Shown: piece after piece, positions 1-7,200 of the stretch
Layout of the letters: every line of letters begins with the position of its first letter
How positions within the stretch are numbered: position 1 is the stretch's first letter
Source: Acidobacteriota bacterium
Lineage (GTDB): Bacteria; Acidobacteriota; HRBIN11
Reading direction: 5' to 3'
Assembly (NCBI GenBank): GCA_025061865.1
Contig: JANXAA010000035.1
Coordinates: 1 to 11,176 of the forward strand
Length of the DNA: 11,176 nucleotides
The notes under the pieces: generated by a model
The model's input: the letters and a program-made list of their open reading frames with translations, nothing else
What the model was told of the DNA's origin: nothing
Databases searched by the model: none
Program-made: the position numbers and the translations under genes

Positions 1-1
1 G

Positions 2-1567
2 GGCGACGGTCCTTATAATTTACTTATCCGCCCGGAGGGCCTGGACCCCTTCAATTACGAAGCCATCTACGATAAGCTTCGGGAAAGCCACCCGACCCTG
101 GCCCAGGTCGTCCTGTCGCCGATCCCGGGGGATGTCCCCATGGGCTTCCTGCCGTCCCCGGAGGCCGACCTCATCATTCATCGCATTCTCGAGTCTCCCC
201 GGGAGCACCTGGACGATTCCTATGCCCGGGACTTTGAACGTTACGCCGGCATGATCGACATCGAGGAGGCCAACCGGTTCATCTCTGCCCGCTTCGGCTA
301 TGGGCTCCAGTGGTGGCCAGACCTGGGATACCACCTGTGGGCTTACGCCTTCCAGCCGGATACGATCTCGGTCGCTAAGACGGATACCGGGACCTATGCG
401 ATTTTCGAGACCATCGGGTCCGTCGAAGACGAATTCACGGGCCGACGGGTCTATCAGTTTCAGAAGCGCTTTCGGCTGGATTTCAAGGATGAGGCTGAAC
501 TCCGTCGCATCCGGGCCAGTGGCGTCCTCCTCCAGGATGCCATTCCCCTGATCCCGGGGTCCTACCGGGTACGTGTCCTCCTGAAGAATCCCCTGGGCCG
601 GGAATTCTCCTTCTGGGAGGACCGCCTGTCGGTCCCAGCCGTGCCGCCCGGCCAGACGTACGCCGACCCGCCCGTTTTGGGGTACCGCACGGAGCCGGCC
701 GACCCCGCTTTCTTGGGCCCCTTCCAGACAAGTCTGTACCGATTTGCCGTCGACCTGAAACAGCAATTCACGGCCGCCGAGACTCTATACGTCGGGGGCC
801 GTGTGTATACGAAGGCGCCCGACGACGTCCGTCTCCAAGTCGAGGTCCAGTCCGCCGAGCCAGGCCAGAAGCCTGTCGCGCAGTCGAGCCGACCCGTCGC
901 GTTGACCGTGACGACTCTCCCGGATACATACGAATGGCTGGTTCCCTTGAGCCTCAAGGACCTCTCGCCGGGCCGCTACCAGGTCGTCGTGACCCTCCAG
1001 AAGGCCCAGACGACCGTCGGGACGTGGGCTCTACCCTTCTCGGTCACGCCCCTGGGCGCCGTCCCCCATCCCCAGACCTATACCCGTTTTCTGCCCCGGG
1101 CGAATCTCTTCGTCTGGCACTTGGCGGCGGGCGAACAGGCCTGGGCCCGTAACATGACAGCTCAGGCTGAGGCATGGTTCCGCCGAGCCTATCAGCAAAA
1201 GCCGGATTTTGAACCGGCCGTCCTGCGGTTGGCCGAATTCTATCTGGTGACCCAGCGGCCCGGTGAGGCCCTGAACCTTTTGCAGGCCCTACCGATGGAG
1301 AGTGCAAACCGACGGCTCTTCCAAGTCCTGGCTCAGGGGGAGCTGAACGGATGTGAGACGACCCTTCCCGAGATGGAGCGACTCCTTCAGGCCGGCCAAC
1401 GGCACTGGCGTCTCCTCCGGGCCCTGGGCCTTTGTTACTGGACGGCTGGCCAAAAAGACCGAGCCCGACTCCTACTCCAGGATGCCTTGACAGTGAATCC
1501 GGACCAGCCCGACCTGAAGGCCCTTCTCGGCCCGGCGGCGGAAAAGAAGAAAGAGCCGGAGCGATAG
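2..1567 (+). CDS. TPR-containing, probably exported protein of unknown function (5' partial)
   Basis: The frame is open from the left edge to TAG at 1565-1567, so the N-terminus is missing; the first in-frame ATG (140) lies inside the protein and is not a convincing start. 521 residues are visible. Visible residues ~1-210 form a mixed, aromatic-rich region ending in a beta-rich stretch with a P-G-S-Y-R-V-R-V pattern typical of a beta-sandwich strand. Residues ~245-350 form a second beta-rich domain with a P-G-R-Y-Q-V-V-V strand. Residues ~386-431 and ~468-506 are helical and TPR-like, with A-E-A-W-F-R-R-A-Y and A-L-G-L-C-Y-W-T-A-G-Q patterns; the tail is lysine/glutamate rich. The order beta-sandwich then TPR recalls the C-terminal parts of acidobacterial GWxTD-type proteins, but no GWxTD motif is visible, so that link is inference. 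An exported or periplasmic scaffold role is plausible, but any signal peptide would lie outside the window. The stop codon overlaps an octamer repeat array. Confidence 0.75.
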   Translation, partial: GDGPYNLLIRPEGLDPFNYEAIYDKLRESHPTLAQVVLSPIPGDVPMGFLPSPEADLIIHRILESPREHLDDSYARDFERYAGMIDIEEANRFISARFGYGLQWWPDLGYHLWAYAFQPDTISVAKTDTGTYAIFETIGSVEDEFTGRRVYQFQKRFRLDFKDEAELRRIRASGVLLQDAIPLIPGSYRVRVLLKNPLGREFSFWEDRLSVPAVPPGQTYADPPVLGYRTEPADPAFLGPFQTSLYRFAVDLKQQFTAAETLYVGGRVYTKAPDDVRLQVEVQSAEPGQKPVAQSSRPVALTVTTLPDTYEWLVPLSLKDLSPGRYQVVVTLQKAQTTVGTWALPFSVTPLGAVPHPQTYTRFLPRANLFVWHLAAGEQAWARNMTAQAEAWFRRAYQQKPDFEPAVLRLAEFYLVTQRPGEALNLLQALPMESANRRLFQVLAQGELNGCETTLPEMERLLQAGQRHWRLLRALGLCYWTAGQKDRARLLLQDALTVNPDQPDLKALLGPAAEKKKEPER

Positions 1568-1598
1568 GCAGGTCGGCAGATAGGGAGACAGGGAAAAT
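1567..1598. repeat. Octamer array, left arm of intergenic inverted repeat 1
   Basis: Four consecutive degenerate 8-nt units can be read: GGCAGGTC, GGCAGATA, GGGAGACA, GGGAAAAT. The first begins on the last base of the upstream stop codon. About 200 nt downstream, positions 1803-1823 are the reverse complement of this array with 18 of 21 matches over the core, including an unbroken 10-nt match (GTCGGCAGAT). The same kind of array recurs at 4068-4099. Confidence 0.65.
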
Positions 1599-1605
1599 AG
1601 GACTA

Positions 1606-1628
1606 GGAGCACCCTCGGGGGATGCTCC
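1606..1628 (+). terminator. Terminator-like hairpin after the TPR gene (no T-run)
   Basis: GGAGCA at 1606-1611 pairs with TGCTCC at 1623-1628; inside the loop, CCC and GGG can pair further. It lies 39 nt after the TPR stop. It is followed by A-rich rather than T-rich sequence, so it is not a classical intrinsic terminator. It could be a 3'-end stabilising structure or part of the repeat element. Confidence 0.3.
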
Positions 1629-1794
1629 AAAGAGTCGGGGACGACCATCGGCCCAGGCGCGACCGGTGACGTCTGAACAGAACGCTACCACGACGACGGG
1701 GCAGTATTCGGATAGAGAGTACTCCTACGAGGCGGGCGTGCCGGCCGGTGCTCTATCGCCTCCCCGGCCAGTGGCCTACGGTCCCCTCTATCCC

Positions 1795-1826
1795 CGTTGA
1801 CCCATCTGCCGACTTGCCCATTGGCC
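1795..1826. repeat. Octamer array, right arm of intergenic inverted repeat 1
   Basis: Units CATCTGCC (1803-1810), GACTTGCC (1811-1818) and CATTGGCC (1819-1826) follow a weaker unit CGTTGACC (1795-1802). The reverse complement matches the array at 1567-1598 and the unit type GGCAGRTN. It ends 41 nt before the start of the Trm112-like gene. Confidence 0.65.
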
Positions 1827-1867
1827 CAAGCCCGTGCATCGTCACTTCGCCTTACGGAGGTTATGGG

Positions 1868-2056
1868 ATGGCCCTGGCACCGGAACTCCTGGAAATTCTA
1901 GCTTGCCCGTTGTGTAAGACGCCAGTCCGCTTGACGCCGGACGGCCAGTGGCTGAAGTGTAGTCAGTGCGGCCGCAAGTACCCCATCGAGGACGATATCC
2001 CCATCATGCTGGTCGACCGAGCTGTCGTCGAGTCGGAGACGCCAGCTGAGCCGTGA
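1868..2056 (+). CDS. Trm112/YcaR-like small zinc-binding protein
   Basis: 62 residues. The protein begins with a short amphipathic helix (A-P-E-L-L-E-I-L) followed by C-P-L-C (C13, C16) and K-C-S-Q-C-G (C31, C34), then Y-P-I-E-D-D-I-P-I-M-L. This is the standard pattern of the bacterial Trm112-like (UPF0434/YcaR) family, small zinc-binding proteins of about 60 residues. In eukaryotes and archaea, Trm112 is a partner that stabilises methyltransferases; the role of the bacterial members is poorly defined. The ATG at 1868 was chosen because GGAGG sits at 1856-1860, 7 nt upstream, and because family members start here; an in-frame upstream start at 1748 would add 40 residues encoded largely by repeat sequence. 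All four cysteines are present, so zinc binding is likely. It appears to stand alone between two long spacers. Confidence 0.9.
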   Translation: MALAPELLEILACPLCKTPVRLTPDGQWLKCSQCGRKYPIEDDIPIMLVDRAVVESETPAEP

Positions 2057-2061
2057 CGATC

Positions 2062-2087
2062 CCTTGTGCCCGCCGGTCGGGTACAGG
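2062..2087 (+). terminator. Hairpin just after the Trm112-like gene, terminator-like
   Basis: Beginning 5 nt after the stop codon, CCT(t)GTGCCCG at 2062-2072 pairs with CGGGTACAGG at 2078-2087: ten pairs with one bulged T and one G-T wobble around a CCGGT loop. The position fits a terminator. No T-run follows, so it could instead pause transcription or protect the 3' end. Confidence 0.4.
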
Positions 2088-2239
2088 CTCTGTCCTGGAA
2101 GGGCAAAGAACGCTCTCGGCCCCTGGCCCTCGGCTCTTTCTGAATCTGAATAGGGGGTGGTCGAGCAGTCAAATTTCCCTTATATTTTTACCTCCGTCAC
2201 TGCTCCATCGGTTCTGCGTATCCACGCCAGGGTCCTAGG

Positions 2240-2267
2240 TTGAACGCCGACACCTGACGCCTATACT
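2240..2267 (+). promoter_or_regulatory. Candidate sigma-70 promoter upstream of recA
   Basis: A -35 box TTGAAC (2240-2245, 4 of 6 consensus) and a -10 box TATACT (2262-2267, 5 of 6) are separated by 16 nt. Transcription would start near 2274. It is the best promoter-like pair I found in the spacer. No clear LexA site (CTG-N10-CAG or GAAC-N4-GTTC type) overlaps it. Confidence 0.4.
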
Positions 2268-2314
2268 CCAACTGGGCTTTCACGAAGACGCATGGTGCAG
2301 TGAGTTAGACAAAA

Positions 2315-2353
2315 CGACCCTTCTGGTGGGTCGATAGCGGGGGACTCCCCTAT
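2315..2353 (+). other. Two adjacent hairpins in the recA leader
   Basis: CGACCC (2315-2320) pairs perfectly with GGGTCG (2328-2333) around a 7-nt loop. Immediately next to it, ATAG(c)GGGG (2334-2342) pairs with CCCCTAT (2347-2353) with one bulged C and a GACT loop. The two stems abut, as in structured RNA leaders. I do not recognise a known riboswitch family. Confidence 0.35.
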
Positions 2354-2455
2354 GGAGACGGCACGATCCACATTTCCGGCCCCGTATCCTCCATTTCGAA
2401 GTTCGCGGCGGGTGTCTCACTCTTTGCTGGGATAGTATCAGTCGTCCCACGGGTC

Positions 2456-2476
2456 GGACCTTTCCCCGAAAGGTCC
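2456..2476 (+). other. Perfect 8-bp hairpin 58 nt before the recA ribosome binding site
   Basis: GGACCTTT (2456-2463) pairs perfectly with AAAGGTCC (2469-2476) around the loop CCCCG. The following sequence is not T-rich, so it is not a standard intrinsic terminator. It may be a leader element, an mRNA stabiliser or a protein-binding dyad. Confidence 0.4.
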
Positions 2477-2548
2477 ATACCTTGATTCGAGGCCCCCTCC
2501 GGCCGACCGGAAGTCCAGGCTTTAGAATCCCATTGAGGAGGCAGACCC

Positions 2549-3601
2549 ATGACAGCCAAGCGGGAAGAGTCGACCCTGCCCGTGCAGGAAGAAAAGCGGC
2601 GAATGATCGAAGCGGCCATGCTCCAATTGGAGCGCCAATTTGGCAAGGGCGTCATCATGCGTCTCGGTCAGAAAGAGGCCGTCGCCCGGGTCCAGGTCAT
2701 CCCGACGGGCCTCCTGAGCCTGGATGCCGCCTTAGGCATCGGCGGGTTCCCCCGCGGCCGGATCGTCGAGATCTTTGGTCCGGAAATGTCGGGTAAGACG
2801 ACCCTAGCCCTGCATATGATCGCTCAAGCTCAGAAAGACGGCGGCGTGGCCGTCTTTATCGATGCCGAACATGCTCTCGACCCCGAGTACGCGGCGAAAT
2901 TGGGCGTCCGGGTCGACGACCTCATCATTTCCCAGCCGGACTATGGGGAGCAAGCCTTAGAGATCGCTGAGACCCTGATCCGGAGCGGCGGCGTGGACAT
3001 CGTCGTCATCGACTCGGTGGCGGCCCTCGTGCCGAAGGCCGAGTTAGAGGGCGAGATGGGCGACCAGCACGTCGGCTTGCAAGCTCGCTTGATGTCTCAG
3101 GCCCTTCGGAAACTGACGAGCATCGTCAACCGCTCCCAGACGTGTCTGATCTTCATCAACCAGATTCGGGAAAAGATCGGTCCGATGACGTACGGCGTGG
3201 CAGAGACGACACCCGGCGGTCGGGCCCTCAAGTTCTACGCCTCTCTACGGATCGACATCCGGAAGGTCGCCTCTATCAAGCAGGGCGAGGAAAATGTCGG
3301 TGCTCGGACCCGGATCCGGGTCGTCAAGAATAAGCTATCTCCACCCTTCAAGCAGGCCGATGTGGACCTCATGTTCGGCGAGGGTCTGTCCCGGGAGGGC
3401 GACCTCATCGACCTGGGTCTGGAGCACAAGCTCGTCGTCCGGTCGGGCGCCTGGTTTTCCTTGGGCGACATCAAGCTCGGCCAAGGTCGGGAAGCCGCCA
3501 AGCAGTTTTTGAAGGAAAACCTCGAAGTCGCTCAAAAGCTGGAGACCCAGCTCCGGGAAAAGCTGGGCTTGGCGGGAACGGCCCCGGCCGGAGCCGGATA
3601 G
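2549..3601 (+). CDS. recA: RecA recombinase
   Basis: 350 residues, the usual RecA length. RecA forms ATP-dependent filaments on single-stranded DNA, carries out strand exchange and triggers LexA cleavage in SOS-competent bacteria. Visible features: an N-terminal helix (residues ~15-40), Walker A G-P-E-M-S-G-K-T-T at 77-85, the D-A-E-H-A-L-D-P segment at 105-112 with the catalytic glutamate E107, Walker B V-V-I-D-S at 152-156, N-Q-I-R at 204-207 leading into loop L2, T-P-G-G-R-A-L-K-F-Y-A-S at 221-232, and the conserved C-terminal G-Q-G-R-E-A-A-K-Q-F-L. Two departures from the common form are seen: Met80 replaces the usual serine in G-P-E-S-S-G-K-T-T, and L2 is one residue longer than in E. 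coli. The C-terminal tail is short and not acidic. ATG 2549 is supported by GAGGAGG at 2535-2541, 7 nt upstream. A structured leader precedes it, and the coiled-coil gene starts 56 nt after its stop, possibly in the same transcript. Confidence 0.98.
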   Translation: MTAKREESTLPVQEEKRRMIEAAMLQLERQFGKGVIMRLGQKEAVARVQVIPTGLLSLDAALGIGGFPRGRIVEIFGPEMSGKTTLALHMIAQAQKDGGVAVFIDAEHALDPEYAAKLGVRVDDLIISQPDYGEQALEIAETLIRSGGVDIVVIDSVAALVPKAELEGEMGDQHVGLQARLMSQALRKLTSIVNRSQTCLIFINQIREKIGPMTYGVAETTPGGRALKFYASLRIDIRKVASIKQGEENVGARTRIRVVKNKLSPPFKQADVDLMFGEGLSREGDLIDLGLEHKLVVRSGAWFSLGDIKLGQGREAAKQFLKENLEVAQKLETQLREKLGLAGTAPAGAG

Positions 3602-3657
3602 ACGCCCGGGTCGAGATGCTTCTGGAGAAGGCGCTTCGAAGAGGAGAGGGATGTACC

Positions 3658-4068
3658 ATGAATTTTTGGGAGGCCCTGGCCATGACGGGGACGATGGCGA
3701 CCGTCTTGGGCGTGGCCCTGACGGTCTACGGCATTCTCAACAACCGGGTCATCCGGGCTGAGATGGGGGCCGTCCGGGAGCTGATCCGGGAGTTCCGCCA
3801 GGGGACTGCAGAATTTCAGCAGAGGTCGACGGACCTTCAGCAGATGATCGTGGAGCTCCAGCGAAGGGCGCTCGAGATCCTGGACCGCATCGAGCGGGGT
3901 CAGGAGGCCCTCCGTCAGGAAGTCACCGAGGCCCGCCGAGAGATGGCCGAAGCCCGGCGGGAGGTGGCCGAGGCCCGGCGGGAGATGGCGGAGGCGATTA
4001 AGTATCTGGCCAGTCTCATCGTTTCTGAGTCTGAGCGGACCCGCCAGGCCATCCGGGGGACTTCATAG
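3658..4068 (+). CDS. Small membrane-anchored coiled-coil protein of unknown function
   Basis: 136 residues from ATG 3658, chosen because a strong GAGGAGAGGG (3641-3650) lies 7 nt upstream; an in-frame ATG at 3616 would put 14 poorly supported residues in front. Residues ~5-27 form a hydrophobic segment (A-L-A-M-T-G-T-M-A-T-V-L-G-V-A-L-T-V-Y), probably an uncleaved N-terminal anchor. Residues ~30-118 are highly charged, helical and coiled-coil-like, with E-A-R-R-E-[MV]-A repeated three times at 91-111. The end (S-E-S-E-R-T-R-Q-A-I-R) is polar. I do not recognise a family; the heptad repeats will attract spurious hits to long coiled-coil proteins. The soluble part is likely cytoplasmic by the positive-inside rule (N-N-R-V-I-R after the anchor). 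It lies between recA and carB; co-transcription with recA is possible but shared function is not implied. Confidence 0.8.
   Translation: MNFWEALAMTGTMATVLGVALTVYGILNNRVIRAEMGAVRELIREFRQGTAEFQQRSTDLQQMIVELQRRALEILDRIERGQEALRQEVTEARREMAEARREVAEARREMAEAIKYLASLIVSESERTRQAIRGTS
3928..3990 (+). repeat. Three tandem 21-bp units encoding E-A-R-R-E-[MV]-A
   Basis: Units at 3928-3948, 3949-3969 and 3970-3990 are in frame and nearly identical; units 2 and 3 differ at only 3 of 21 bases. Each encodes one coiled-coil heptad. The similarity at DNA level suggests recent duplication and possible copy-number variation between strains. Confidence 0.85.
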
Positions 4069-4099
4069 ATGGATGGGCAGGTCGACAGGTAAGGGCGGA
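4068..4099. repeat. Octamer array, left arm of intergenic inverted repeat 2
   Basis: Units GATGGATG, GGCAGGTC, GACAGGTA and AGGGCGGA start on the last base of the coiled-coil gene's stop codon, the same position as in array 1. GATGGGCAGGTCG at 4072-4084 is a perfect 13-nt reverse complement of 4203-4215. Confidence 0.65.
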
Positions 4100-4244
4100 G
4101 CCACTGCCATGATCCTGGCGTTTGGACATTTTCTTCATTGCCTCCCGGTCAGAGGCCTGTACTTCTCCATCTCCTGAACTATTTTCCCCCTTCTCCATCG
4201 GCCGACCTGCCCATCTGCCCCTTTGTGGGAGGGAGCGTCCACCC
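4069..4244. other. 176-nt spacer upstream of carB, bracketed by octamer arrays
   Basis: Besides the two arrays, the middle (4120-4195) is pyrimidine-rich on the plus strand. A poor promoter-like pair TTGCCT/TACTTC with 16-nt spacing can be found around 4139-4166 but is not convincing. I see no recognisable PyrR site, T-box or ORF. The carB ribosome binding site is at its right end. Confidence 0.5.
4196..4219. repeat. Octamer array, right arm of intergenic inverted repeat 2
   Basis: Units CATCGGCC (4196-4203), GACCTGCC (4204-4211) and CATCTGCC (4212-4219). The order and sequence closely match the right arm of pair 1 (1803-1826). It ends 25 nt before the carB start, next to its ribosome binding site. 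Confidence 0.65.
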
Positions 4245-7200
4245 ATGCCGAAGCGCCAAGACCTCAAGAAGATTGCCATCATCGGGTCCGGCCCTATCGT
4301 CATCGGACAGGCCTGCGAGTTTGACTACGCCGGCACACAGGCCTGCAAGGCCCTTCAAGAGGAAGGCCTCGAGGTCGTCCTTATCAACTCGAACCCGGCC
4401 ACGATCATGACGGACCCCGAGATGGCTCACCGGACGTATATCGAGCCCCTCGTCTTGGAGACGGCCGAGCGGGTCCTCCGGCGGGAACGACCCGACGCCC
4501 TGCTCCCCACGTTGGGCGGTCAGACGGGCCTGAACCTGGGCATGGCCCTGTGGCGGGCCGGCGTCCTCCAGGAGCTGGGCATTGAGATGATCGGGGCCCG
4601 ACCTGAGGCCATCGAGCTGGCCGAGAACCGCCTTCGTTTCAAGGAAGCCATGATCCGGGCGGGCCTGGGCGTGCCCAAAAGCGCTTATGTCGCCACCGTC
4701 CAGGAGGGTGTTCAGGCCGCCGCCGATATGGAGTTTCCGCTGGTCCTGCGGCCCTCCTACACGTTGGGCGGGACCGGGAGCGCCATCGTGTATAACCGGG
4801 CTGAACTCCCAGAAGCCCTTGAGCGAGCCCTCCAGATCAGTCCCGTTCACGAGGTCCTGATCGAGGAATACCTCGAGGGTTGGCAGGAATTCGAAATGGA
4901 GGTCATGCGGGACGCCGCGGATCAGGCCATCATCGTCTGCTCGATCGAGAACTTCGACCCCATGGGGATTCACACGGGCGACAGCATCACCGTCGCCCCT
5001 GCCCAAACGCTGTCTGACGTGGACTACCAGAAGATGCGGGACTGGGCCCTCCAAGTGATCCGGACCGTCGGCGTCGAGACCGGCGGCTCCAACGTCCAGT
5101 TCGCCCTCGATCCCGAGACAGGCCGGATGGCCGTCATCGAGATGAACCCCCGGGTCAGCCGCTCGTCGGCCCTCGCCTCGAAGGCGACGGGCTTTCCTAT
5201 CGCCAAGATCGCCGCCAAGCTAGCCCTCGGATACACCCTGGATGAGCTCCGCAACGACATCACCGGCAAGACGGTCGCCTGCTTCGAGCCAGCCCTCGAC
5301 TACGTGGTCGTCAAAATCCCTCGATGGGCCTTCGAGAAGTTTCCCAGCGCTCGGGCGACGCTCGGAACGTCGATGAAGTCTGTCGGCGAGGTCATGGCCA
5401 TCGGACGGACTTTCAAGGAAGCCCTCTTGAAGGCCCTCCAGTCCTTAGAGGTCGACTCCGACGTCCTCCGCCAGCTTTATGGGCAGCCTTTTGACCGGAG
5501 CGCCGTCATCGCCAAGCTCCGGTATCCCTCGTGGGACCGCATCTTCTACATCTTCTACGCCCTCTATGCCGGGATGAAACCGGAAGACGTGACGGCCCTG
5601 ACGGGCATCCACCCCTGGTTTCTCCACCAGATCGAGGAAATCGTCGAACTCGAGGGCCGACTCCGGCGGTTCCGCCTCGAGACGGTCCCCCCGGAGCTCC
5701 TGCGGCGGGCTAAGCAGTGGGGCTTCAGCCATGCCCAGGTCGCCGACTGTCTGGGCGTATCAGAAGCCGTCCTGCGGGCCCGCCTGGAAGAGCTGAACAT
5801 CGTGCCGACGTACAAGCGGATCGATACATGCGCCGGCGAGTTCGAGGCCATCACGCCGTACCTGTACTCGACTTATGGGTCCGAATGCGAGGCTTTCCCG
5901 ACGGACCGCCCGAAGGTCGTCATCCTGGGGAGCGGACCCAACCGCATCGGTCAGGGCATCGAGTTCGACTACTGCTGTGTCCGGGCGGTCTTTACCCTCC
6001 GGTCGATGGGCTACGAGACGGTCATGGTGAACTGCAACCCCGAGACGGTCAGCACGGACTACGACACGGCCGACCGGCTGTACTTCGAGCCCCTGACGTT
6101 GGAGCACGTCCTGAATGTCGTCCGGACCGAACGGCCTCTCGGGGTCATCGTCCAACTGGGCGGTCAGACACCCCTGCGGTTGGCCCGCTCCTTGGCTGAG
6201 GCCGGCGTTCCTATCCTGGGGACTCAGCCGGGCGACATTCATCGGGCTGAGGACCGAAAGTGCTTTGCCGAACTCATGCGGGACCTGGGCATCCGTCACC
6301 CGCCCTTTGGGACGGCCCAGACGCTCGCAGAGGCCTTGGAGGTCGCTGAGTCCATCGGCTATCCCGTCTTAGTTCGGCCCTCCTATGTCCTCGGCGGTCG
6401 GGCCATGGCAAAGGTGTTCCACGCGGACCAGATGCAGGCCCTCTTCCAAGAGGCCCTACGGGTAGCGTCCCAGTATCCGGTCCTGATCGACCGCTTTATC
6501 GAAGACGCCTTTGAGTACGACTTAGATGCCCTCAGCGACGGCCAGGATGTCTATATCGCCGGCATTCTCCAACACATCGAGGAAGCGGGCATCCATAGCG
6601 GCGACAGCGCCATGGTCATGCCCGCCTGGAAGCTCCCGGCTGACGTGCGGGGGATGATGGTCGATTGGACAGCCCGGATCGCCCGGGCCTTGCAGGTGCG
6701 AGGCCTCCTGAACATTCAGTTTGCTTACCGGGACGGTGAACTGTACGTCCTGGAAGTCAATCCCCGAGCGTCCCGGACCGTCCCTTTCATTAGCAAAGCG
6801 ACCGGCGTGCCTGTCGTCGATGCGGCCGTCCGCCTCATGCTGGGGGCGACCCTGCGGGAACTCGGCCTGACCGGTGAGGGTCGGCCCCGGCACTATTGCG
6901 TAAAGGTACCCGTCTTTCCCTTTGACCGTTTCCCCGAAGAAGACCCCCGCCTGGGACCGGAAATGAAGAGTACCGGGGAGGTCATGGGCATTGGCGAGAC
7001 TTTCGGGATCGCCTTTGCCAAGGCCATGCTGGGCGCTGGGGTCCGCCTACCCACGACAGGTCAGGTCCTCATCACCGTCAACGACCGGGATAAGACGGCC
7101 GTCGTGCCCTTGGCCCGTCAGCTTCACGAGCTGGGCTTCACACTGTTAGCCACAGCCGGAACCGCCCGGGCCCTCCAGGCGGCCGGCCTACCCGTGGCCG

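Larger units (their letters stand above)
1568..1867. other. 300-nt spacer bracketed by octamer arrays
   Basis: I see no gene here: short ORFs that cross it are shadows of the flanking repeats and lack a plausible ribosome binding site. It holds the two octamer arrays, a hairpin at 1606-1628 (described separately), an 8-nt palindrome GAGTACTC in 1718-1727, and a dyad GGCCA-G-TGGCC around 1766-1776. No convincing sigma-70 promoter was found, so the Trm112-like gene may be read from upstream or from a promoter I could not recognise. Confidence 0.6.
2057..2548. other. 492-nt spacer and putative recA leader
   Basis: No gene is supported. A 61-codon GTG-started ORF overlapping the Trm112 stop (2053-2238) and a 27-codon ATG ORF near 2352 have no good ribosome binding site and unremarkable composition. 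The region holds the hairpin at 2062-2087, an AT-rich patch at 2178-2192, a promoter candidate at 2240-2267, hairpins at 2315-2333, 2334-2353 and 2456-2476, and the recA ribosome binding site at 2535-2541. If the promoter is used, the recA leader is about 275 nt, which is long. Confidence 0.6.

Noticed and set aside
1044..1691. 215-codon minus-strand ORF opposite the TPR gene
   Set aside because: Proline, glycine and arginine-rich translation typical of an antisense shadow in GC-rich DNA; the plus-strand frame shows regular secondary-structure patterns.
1567..1826. CRISPR-like array
   Set aside because: Units are 8 nt, contiguous and degenerate with no spacers; no cas gene is nearby.
1748..1867. 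Start adding 40 residues to the Trm112-like protein
   Set aside because: The extension runs through the octamer repeat and has no family counterpart; GGAGG supports 1868.
2053..2238. 61-codon ORF overlapping the Trm112 stop
   Set aside because: It has no ribosome binding site, crosses a hairpin and has composition unlike the real genes.
4122..4244. TTG start adding 41 residues to CarB
   Set aside because: The extension is encoded by the repeat spacer, has no family similarity, and a ribosome binding site supports ATG 4245.
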